22,422 bases of DNA from Bog-159 sp035308525 (GTDB taxonomy: Bacteria; Acidobacteriota; Terriglobia; Bryobacterales; Bryobacteraceae): the NCBI GenBank assembly GCA_035308525.1, contig DATGGM010000187.1, positions 1 through 22,422 of the forward strand, given 5' to 3'. Positions 7,746 through 13,335 of the stretch are shown in pieces (position 1 is the first letter of the stretch; each line of letters begins with the position of its first letter). A program made the translations under genes and the position numbers. Under the pieces are notes generated by a model. The model was not told the DNA's origin. It worked only from the letters and a program-made list of their open reading frames with translations, and did not search any database.

Positions 7746-8858
7746 TCACTCGGTCCGCAGAGTGACGGTTCGCTCCAGCAACGCGTTCAGACCGCCGACC
7801 ACGGTGATCTTATCGACCTTATCGGCGATCTTTTCCAGCGTCTCGAGTTCCTTCAACCGCACCAACAGAGGATTGTCCTCCATCAGCTTGGCCGTGTTAA
7901 GCAGCGACCGTGTGGCCGCCGTCTCCTCACGCCGGCGGATCAGGTTGGCCTGCGCCTGCTTCTCGGCAGTCACCACCTGGTTGAGAATCTCGCGAATGTC
8001 TCCGGGCAGGATGATGTCCTTGAGCGCGATCTCCCGCACCCGTACGCCGTAACTTTCCATCTCCCGGCGAACCTCGGCGGATACCGCTTCGTCGATGTCC
8101 GTCTTCTCCGCGAGCACCTGCTCCAGGGTGCGCTTACCGAGCGACTGGCGCACGGCGATCTGCAATGCGCGGTGGAGGTATTCGTGGACGTCCTTCAGGC
8201 CGGCGCGCGCCGTCATGGCATCCACGATCTCGAACACCGCCGAGATGTTCACTCGCACGGTGACCTTGTCCTGGGTCAGGATCTCCTGCCCGGGAACCTC
8301 CACGTTCTGGCGGCGCGTCTCCAGCACTTCCACGCGCTGCACGCCGATGCTGTTCCAGAACCCATAGCTGCCGGGTCCCAGCTCACGCACCAGGCGCCCT
8401 TCGAGATACAGCAGCCCGCGCTTGCCCTCGTCCACCACGGCGAAGGTCACGCCGGACTCGCGGCCCAGCCGCACCAGCCCGGGCAGCATCCGGGCGGGCG
8501 CTTCGGGCGCGTTGCGCAAATCGATCAGCTCGAAGGTCACGGTCGTTGCGTCCTTCCAATACAGCACGCGGTTGGAAGGCGCGACGACCCGCGCCAGGCG
8601 GCCGTCCAGGTACACGACGGCCACCTGCGCGTCGGAAGTCTCGACAACGGTGAAGTAACGCGCCACCGTCCCGGGGCGGTGGTTGGCGATGTAATCGGCC
8701 CACTCGCCCGTCAGAACCAGGTCGCGGACGTTAAAGCGCACCAGTTCGAAACCCCGGCCGAACAGCCAGCGTTCGCCGGGGCCCAGAATCTCCACGAAGC
8801 GGCGATTGCGAACCACCAGCACGCGTTCGTTGTCGCCAATCAAAACATGACGCAGCAT
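7746..8858 (-). CDS. Slipin/SPFH-domain (band 7) family protein
   Basis: The product has 370 residues. Residues about 183-310 form the SPFH/band-7 domain (NVEVPGQEILTQDKVTVRVN, then GVRVREIALKDIILPGDIRE). A charged helical segment follows (AEKQAQANLIRRREETAATR), then a conserved tail (LMEDNPLLVRLKELETLEKI). The N-terminal half has three tandem beta-hairpin units at about 4-48, 69-116 and 137-185, each with a strand-turn pattern like VVYLDGRLARVV or LLYLEGRLVRELGPG. There is no N-terminal transmembrane segment, unlike classical stomatins, so membrane association would need another route. SPFH proteins assemble into oligomeric rings or scaffolds that organise membrane proteins or proteolysis. 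The gene is monocistronic, with its own terminator and a very strong ribosome binding site. Confidence 0.9.
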   Translation of the reverse strand: MLRHVLIGDNERVLVVRNRRFVEILGPGERWLFGRGFELVRFNVRDLVLTGEWADYIANHRPGTVARYFTVVETSDAQVAVVYLDGRLARVVAPSNRVLYWKDATTVTFELIDLRNAPEAPARMLPGLVRLGRESGVTFAVVDEGKRGLLYLEGRLVRELGPGSYGFWNSIGVQRVEVLETRRQNVEVPGQEILTQDKVTVRVNISAVFEIVDAMTARAGLKDVHEYLHRALQIAVRQSLGKRTLEQVLAEKTDIDEAVSAEVRREMESYGVRVREIALKDIILPGDIREILNQVVTAEKQAQANLIRRREETAATRSLLNTAKLMEDNPLLVRLKELETLEKIADKVDKITVVGGLNALLERTVTLRTE

Positions 8859-8859
8859 A

Positions 8860-8873
8860 GGATCACCTCCTTA
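8860..8873 (-). promoter_or_regulatory. Near-maximal Shine-Dalgarno of the slipin gene
   Basis: TAAGGAGGTGATCC lies on the minus strand, with GGAGG 7 bases from the ATG at 8858. It is complementary to the whole conserved 3' tail of 16S rRNA, far longer than the usual 4-6 bases. Confidence 0.85.
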
Positions 8874-8879
8874 GTTTGT

Positions 8880-8897
8880 AACTACCGCCGGGTAGTT
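8880..8897. repeat. Inverted repeat in the slipin 5' leader
   Basis: AACTACC (8880-8886) and GGTAGTT (8891-8897) are perfect inverted copies with a 4-base loop. They lie just upstream of the Shine-Dalgarno, so they could form an mRNA hairpin next to the ribosome site or act as an operator. Confidence 0.65.
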
Positions 8898-9098
8898 GAG
8901 TTAGCCAGACCTGACTCCACAGCTCCGCAAGCGGGCCTAACCTAGAGCGGACTTAGCCGCGCCATAAAGTGAAGGCGAAACGCGGTTCGCAGTTTCAGGG
9001 AATGCGCAGAGCAGTAGAGCTGCCGCCGGTCCAGGCAGGACGGACCGGAGTCTATCTCGCCAGGATGGCCGGAGTCAGGCCTGGGTCACTCGGATTGA

Positions 9099-9115
9099 GC
9101 TGTTTACCAAACAGC
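9099..9115. repeat. Hairpin directly 3' of the tRNA-like gene
   Basis: GCTGTTT and AAACAGC are perfect 7-base arms with a 3-base loop, ending 1 base after the tRNA-like 3' end. On the transcribed (minus) strand no U-run follows, so it fits a processing or stability stem better than a terminator. Confidence 0.65.
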
Positions 9116-9116
9116 G

Positions 9117-9189
9117 CCTGGATAACGGGAATCGAACCCGCGGCCCACAGATTTTGAGTCTGTTGCTCTTTCCACTGAGCTATATCCGA
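9117..9189 (-). tRNA. tRNA or tRNA-like gene, anticodon CAA, possibly defective
   Basis: The folded transcript is 73 bases. The D arm is GCTC-AGTGGAAA-GAGC, the anticodon arm ACAGA-CTCAAAA-TCTGT, the variable loop GGGCC (5 bases) and the T arm GCGGG-TTCGATT-CCCGT. U8, A14, G18-G19 and the TTCGA T loop are all in place. The anticodon reads CAA (codon UUG, leucine), but leucine tRNAs normally have a long variable arm, which is absent. The acceptor stem TCGGATA/TATCCAG has a U-G at the first pair and a C-A mismatch at the second. The discriminator is G and no CCA is encoded. It may be a pseudo-tRNA, a tRNA of different identity, or a tRNA-like domain. The strong promoter upstream argues that it is transcribed. 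Confidence 0.6.
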
Positions 9190-9278
9190 ATGGATGCGGA
9201 AGGTTCCGGTTATCGCAGGCATACGGTACCTCAGTGAGGCCGCACCAGCGAGGCGTTTAGAACCTCGGCTATTAGCGA

Positions 9279-9298
9279 TCATCGGGTCATTTACCTCC
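9279..9298 (-). other. Minicistron (Met-Thr-Arg) with strong Shine-Dalgarno in the tRNA leader
   Basis: GGAGG at 9298-9294 is 3 bases ahead of ATG ACC CGA TGA. The TGA overlaps another ATG (9282) whose 76-codon frame runs through the tRNA-like sequence. Such a short coupled ORF could be chance; it is recorded because it lies between a strong promoter and the tRNA. Confidence 0.25.
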
Positions 9299-9307
9299 AG
9301 CTTCAAC

Positions 9308-9354
9308 AGAATAATCCACGCACGGGTGGTGGTCAAGAAAATTTTTATTAATGT
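9308..9354 (-). promoter_or_regulatory. Sigma70 promoter with AT-rich UP-like element for the tRNA-like gene
   Basis: On the minus strand TTGACC (9336-9331) and TATTCT (9313-9308) are spaced by exactly 17 bases. An A/T tract (9354-9337, including ATTAATAAAAATTTTC) lies immediately upstream of the -35, as in rRNA and tRNA promoters. Transcription would start near 9301, about 110 bases before the tRNA-like 5' end. Confidence 0.75.
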
Positions 9355-9486
9355 CAGTGGGGCAGGCACTCCGGCCTGGGGACGTCGCTCTCCAGCGCGT
9401 CGTGTTTAACCTGACCGCTCCGGCGACGCATGCGTGGCGGACGGCCGTAGCCCGCCTCTTCCGCCCGGCGCGCGCGAACGCGGGCT

Positions 9487-10692
9487 TCATCGCGAACCGT
9501 GCGCTACTCTCTGCGCTTCGCGCATCACGCGCAGCGTATTGCCGCCCAGAATCTTCAGAATGTCCGCATCCGAGTAACCACGCTCCATCAGGCCACGCAC
9601 CAGGTTGGGGATCTTCGACATATCCTCCATGCCTTCCGGAAACTGATCGTCCGCGCCGTCGAAGTCCGATCCCAGCCCCACGTGATCCACCCCCGCCACC
9701 TTCACCGCGTGGTCGAAATGATCCAACAGCCTGCTCAGCGGCAGACGCCCCAGCTTGGCGATGCGTTCCGCATTGATCTTGCGCACCGCCGGACCCACCG
9801 GGCTGCGGTCGCCGAATTTGGGCGCACGGCTCTCCGCATCCTCCTGTTGCTTCTGGGTGTCCTGCATCGCGCCGAATTTCTCCGCGAATCCGTGGTCCAG
9901 AAAGCCTTCGAAAAAGTTAATGTGGACCACCCCGCCGTTCTTCGCCAGCGCCCGCAGCATATCGTCGGTCATATTGCGCGGCACGTCGTCCAGCGCCCGG
10001 CACGACGAATGCGACGCGATCACCGGCGCCGCCGATGTCTCCACGGCATCGTAGAACGTCTTGTCCGAAACGTGCGAGATATCCACCAGCATCCCCAGCC
10101 GGTTCATCTCTTTTACCACCTGCCGTCCGAAATCCGTGAGTCCGTTGTGCTCCGGCGGCAGGCTGGCTGTATCCGCCCACGGCGTGTGCTGCGTGTGCGT
10201 CAGGGTCATGTAGCGCACGCCCAACTGATAGTAAGTTCGCAGCACGGCCAGATCCGAGTCGATCATGTGGCCGCCTTCCACTCCCATCAGCAGCGCGATC
10301 TGCCCGCGCGTCCTGGCCGCCAACACCTGATCCGCGGTAGAGGCGAGCGCCAGTTGCGCCGGATGCCGGGCCACCTCGCGCCGCACCGCGTCGATCTGTT
10401 CGAGCGCGCGCCGGATAGCCTCCGGCGGCGTGTACTCCACCGCGTCCGTCCAGATGGAAAGGAATACGCCTGTTACATGACCTTCCCGCAGGCGCGGCAC
10501 ATCCACTTGGCCGTAGTCGTGCCGGACGGTCAGATCGTAGGCTTCGTCCACGATCATCTGCGTGGTGTCGTCGTGCAGATCCAGCACCACCGCCCGGCGC
10601 AGCAACCGCTCCAGCCGCGCGGGATCGGCTTTGGTTTGCGCTGCTGCCGGGACCGCCAAGAGAGCCAAGACTACGAAAAGGGCCGGCCTCAC
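9487..10692 (-). CDS. Secreted membrane dipeptidase (peptidase M19)
   Basis: The product has 401 residues from a GTG start. A signal peptide covers about 1-19 (ALFVVLALLAVPAAAQ). The binuclear zinc site of renal-dipeptidase-like enzymes is visible: H40 and D42 (LDLHDDT), E139 (GVEGGH), H207 (ISHVSD) and H228 (ASHSSCR), with D343 in GLGSDFDG and RN at 239-240. These enzymes hydrolyse dipeptides, including D-residue-containing ones, in the periplasm or outside. A charged segment around 265-310 (GFAEKFGAMQDTQKQQEDAE) is inserted before the last metal region, as in many bacterial members. The start overlaps the stop of the DUF697 gene by 4 bases (GTGA), so it is translationally coupled. The natural substrate is not indicated. 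Confidence 0.93.
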   Translation of the reverse strand: MRPALFVVLALLAVPAAAQTKADPARLERLLRRAVVLDLHDDTTQMIVDEAYDLTVRHDYGQVDVPRLREGHVTGVFLSIWTDAVEYTPPEAIRRALEQIDAVRREVARHPAQLALASTADQVLAARTRGQIALLMGVEGGHMIDSDLAVLRTYYQLGVRYMTLTHTQHTPWADTASLPPEHNGLTDFGRQVVKEMNRLGMLVDISHVSDKTFYDAVETSAAPVIASHSSCRALDDVPRNMTDDMLRALAKNGGVVHINFFEGFLDHGFAEKFGAMQDTQKQQEDAESRAPKFGDRSPVGPAVRKINAERIAKLGRLPLSRLLDHFDHAVKVAGVDHVGLGSDFDGADDQFPEGMEDMSKIPNLVRGLMERGYSDADILKILGGNTLRVMREAQRVAHGSR

Positions 10693-11546
10693 GGCTCTTT
10701 TTTCCTAAGAACCGAGCTCACCAGGTCTTTCCCCCGTTCGTACGCCAACTGGTATGCGTCCCGCCGCTGCGTGCGCGTGTAGCCGTACCCCACGCCGTGA
10801 AAATGCTCCAGCCCTTTTCCCAATACGTAGGTTGCCGCGAACGCGATGGCCCCCTTGGGAATCAATCCGCCGCCCAGCGGGATGAATCCTACCAGCTCGC
10901 GCGCCAGCGCCCGCCACCCGAAAGCCCCCGCCGCGATCGAAACCAGTTCTGCCAGTTGCTCGTTGTAGCCCACTTTCTTATCGCTGGCCGCCGCCACCAG
11001 AAACGCCATGCGCACCTGGTTCATGGTGATGAAGGCGGTATCCGAAGCGAACTCCCCGATGGCCCACGGCAGCTCGAGGAAGCTCGGCACCACGTTCGGC
11101 AGCGCGCTGGCCACCGCGAAAATCGCGTTCTCGCGCGCCACCGATGCGATCACGTGATCCACTACCGGCTTGCGGAACGGATGGAAATTGCGCGCCAGCG
11201 CCAGCCCCAGATCCTCGCGCGCTTCCAGGATCTCCTCCACCGTGCGCATGGGATCGTCGCGGAAAAACGTGAACGCCGTGGCCGGCGTCGGCAGACCCTG
11301 TTCGTACAACACCAGGTCGTACTTATCCGGAATGCCGGGATCGCAAGCCCGGTACACCGTCTGCATGAGCTGCATGCGCTTATCGTGCGATACCGCCGAC
11401 GGCGCCAGAAAATCTTCCATGTCGGCGTACGCCGGACTGCCGCCCGCCACCAGGCCCACCACCACCGGACGTTCGGCGCGCCGCCGCACTTCCTCCGGAC
11501 TGAGCAGCGACAGCGCGGATTTGGCTTGCTTGATGTATTGGAGCAT
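10689..11546 (-). CDS. Orphan DUF697-type membrane-associated protein
   Basis: The product has 285 residues. Residues about 127-250 match the DUF697 pattern: VVDHVIASVARENAIFAVAS, then TMNQVRMAFLVAAAS, then ELVSIAAGAFGWRALARELV, then GLIPKGAIAFAATYVLGKGL. Hydrophobic helices there suggest membrane association. In many relatives DUF697 follows a GTPase domain. Here the N-terminal 120 residues keep a strand-like RPVVVGLVAGG but have no P-loop GxxxxGK[ST], so a degenerate or replaced G domain is possible. It sits 23 bases after the nuclease-like gene and overlaps the dipeptidase gene. The function is unknown. Confidence 0.75.
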   Translation of the reverse strand: MLQYIKQAKSALSLLSPEEVRRRAERPVVVGLVAGGSPAYADMEDFLAPSAVSHDKRMQLMQTVYRACDPGIPDKYDLVLYEQGLPTPATAFTFFRDDPMRTVEEILEAREDLGLALARNFHPFRKPVVDHVIASVARENAIFAVASALPNVVPSFLELPWAIGEFASDTAFITMNQVRMAFLVAAASDKKVGYNEQLAELVSIAAGAFGWRALARELVGFIPLGGGLIPKGAIAFAATYVLGKGLEHFHGVGYGYTRTQRRDAYQLAYERGKDLVSSVLRKKEP

Positions 11547-11569
11547 GATCGAATGCCGGAACTCCGCGC

Positions 11570-13060
11570 CTATGCGCGCGGCTCGCTACAGGGCCGTTCG
11601 GCGCCGCCCAGGCGGAACATCACCTGCAGCCCCTTACGCCATTCTACTCCGACACCCACGCGCTGCACATCGATGGACGGTGAGAAGAAGCCCAGAATCG
11701 CTTCCGTCGCCGGATGAAACTCCAGCGCCGGCGACACCAGGAACAGCCGCGGCGGATCGGGCCGCAGCGCCACGCCCGGAAAATAGCCATTCGGCGCGAA
11801 CTCGTCGCGGTCCAGGTGCCACTTCACGCGCAGCCAGTAGTCCAGAGCCTGCACCGGAAGCTGCAGGTCGGCGGTGGCCTTAAGCTCCAGCACCGCCAGC
11901 CGCCCCGACCGCTCCACCGCCAGCAGATCCAGCACGCCGCGCTGGCCCCCGGCGAACGCCGGCACCTGGCCGTAAACCGGAGCGGCCTGCAGAGGCGCGT
12001 ATACCTGTTCGATGTGCGCGCGCACCTGCGATTCCAGCCATGCCTCCGGATTCTGCCGGTACAGCGGATGTTCCCGGTCTTCCGCGCCCGCCGCGCGCCG
12101 CTCCGCCAGCTCGCGCGCCAGCCGTTCGATTTCCGGCAAGTGATGGGATCTGGCCGCCGCCCGCTGCGCCAGGCCGAATCGCGCGCCATCTTCCGACACC
12201 TGCGCGAATTCCACTCCACGCACCCGCAGGCTGACCGCGCCGTCGTGCCGCGCCACCCGCTCCACATCCGGCGATTCCAGCAGCCGCGCGAACGCTCCCA
12301 GCGCGGCCGGCCGCCGGCAGACCTCCACGCGCGTATCCACGTTGCCAAAATCGCGCGGGTCGATGTGCGCCGTGAAGTCGCGTTCATCGTACGCGAACAG
12401 CGCGTAGCGCGCGGCCTCTTCGTTCAGCCAGGGCAGCCGCAGGCTGGTGGTGCGTTCCTGGCCGTGCGGCACGTACAGCGCCAACCCCTCCAGGGCGATG
12501 CGCTTTTCCCGCCGCCGCAGGTAGTCCAGCCAGATCAACCCGAACGTCAGCATGCCGGACGCGTCGCTATCCGGCGGCGCTCCGATGGCCGCCCAACCCT
12601 CGCGTCCGCGCCGCAGAAACGCACGTGGATAGCTGGGTGACAGGCTGGCTTCCAGGTTCTGCTCCGCGCTGAGCTCCGCCAGCGTCCAACCCGCGAACTG
12701 CCGCGTGAGGAACTGGCGCAGCCGCTCGCGAAACACCAGCCGCTCGCTGCGCAGCTCGAAATCCCGGCTGGACGGCCGCGCCAGGTCCACCAGCAACAGG
12801 CGGCCTTCCTTCCGCGCAAAGCGCTCCACCACCAGCTCCAGCCGCCCGCGCGCCTCGCCCGCCACGCGCGTCACGCGCCGCACCAGGTTGCGCGTCTGGT
12901 CCCAAGCCTGAAACGTCAGCCGCGAGCTGCGAAGTTGCAGAGTGTAGTTGTCCGCCTCCAGCGGCAGCAGCGGCTCGCCCGGTTCCAGCAGCGCCGGCCG
13001 CCGCGCCGAGCCCAGAAATCGCTCGATAGCCGTCCGCGCGGTCTCGCCTTCCGTCACCAC
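11570..13060 (-). CDS. PD-(D/E)XK nuclease-like protein of unknown function
   Basis: The product has 496 residues. The first 330 residues are not recognised; they are Arg/Leu/Glu-rich with mixed strands and helices. The C-terminal part has a restriction-endonuclease-like core: helix PEAWLESQVRAHIEQV (339-354), strand VYGQVPAF (362-369), D378 in RGVLDLLAVE, E392-L-K394 in LAVLELKA, and Q404 in QALDYWLRV. This is the pattern E...D-x13-ExK...Q of PD-(D/E)XK nucleases such as NucS- or RecB-like proteins. The start is GTG at 13060 or 13057; a TAG lies immediately upstream in frame. It probably heads the unit with the DUF697 and dipeptidase genes. Whether it cuts DNA is untested. Confidence 0.75.
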   Translation of the reverse strand: MVTEGETARTAIERFLGSARRPALLEPGEPLLPLEADNYTLQLRSSRLTFQAWDQTRNLVRRVTRVAGEARGRLELVVERFARKEGRLLLVDLARPSSRDFELRSERLVFRERLRQFLTRQFAGWTLAELSAEQNLEASLSPSYPRAFLRRGREGWAAIGAPPDSDASGMLTFGLIWLDYLRRREKRIALEGLALYVPHGQERTTSLRLPWLNEEAARYALFAYDERDFTAHIDPRDFGNVDTRVEVCRRPAALGAFARLLESPDVERVARHDGAVSLRVRGVEFAQVSEDGARFGLAQRAAARSHHLPEIERLARELAERRAAGAEDREHPLYRQNPEAWLESQVRAHIEQVYAPLQAAPVYGQVPAFAGGQRGVLDLLAVERSGRLAVLELKATADLQLPVQALDYWLRVKWHLDRDEFAPNGYFPGVALRPDPPRLFLVSPALEFHPATEAILGFFSPSIDVQRVGVGVEWRKGLQVMFRLGGAERPCSEPRA

Positions 13061-13135
13061 CTATCCCTGTGCTGCCGCGCGGGGAAGAATCTCAGCGAAA
13101 TGTGCCTCCCGCCGGACTGGTTATCCTGGCCAAGT

Positions 13136-13262
13136 ATGGCGCTGCTGCTTCGAGGAAAGACCAACTGCTCTATCCGTATCCTTGTCATAGAGTCGGGATG
13201 CGTGGTCCGCCAAAGTCCCCGCGGATCTCGCTGAATTTCTTCGTACACTCCACTCGCCATAG
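13136..13262 (+). pseudogene. Possible remnant of a small protein gene, frameshifted
   Basis: An ATG at 13136 opens MALLLRGKTNCSIRILVIES, which resembles the starts of small CxxC-type proteins, and runs 32 codons to a stop at 13234. In another frame the following sequence reads KVPADLAEFLRTLHSP with a stop at 13262. The two pieces could be one gene broken by a frameshift. GTTATCCTG precedes the ATG by 7 bases, the same 9-mer found before the sugar transferase gene. This is a weak case, based on reading only. Confidence 0.25.
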
Positions 13263-13310
13263 CCGGGCCCGCCCCAGCTCCCCCTAACCTTTTTCAACCT
13301 CAGATGTCTA

Positions 13311-13331
13311 TATACTAAGACCGCTTGGTAT
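13311..13331 (+). promoter_or_regulatory. -10 element overlapped by a dyad (putative operator) of the ADOP gene
   Basis: TATACT at 13311-13316 resembles a -10. ATACTAAG (13312-13319) and CTTGGTAT (13324-13331) form an inverted repeat with one mismatch and a 4-base centre, overlapping the -10 and expected start point. ADOP genes are often controlled by PadR-type repressors; no such gene is in the window. Confidence 0.4.
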
Positions 13332-13335
13332 CCAT

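Noticed and set aside
8860..8873. GGATCACCTCCTTA on the plus strand as a 16S rRNA 3' end
   Set aside because: It matches the 16S tail, but nothing upstream on the plus strand resembles rRNA; it is the complement of the slipin Shine-Dalgarno.
9052..9369. 105-codon minus-strand ORF through the tRNA-like gene
   Set aside because: The stretch SDIAQWKEQQTQNLWAAGSI is simply a translated tRNA sequence, a common artefact.
9287..9490. 67-codon minus-strand ORF overlapping the dipeptidase stop
   Set aside because: It is Arg/Ala-rich with no recognisable pattern and runs into the tRNA promoter, so it is probably spurious.
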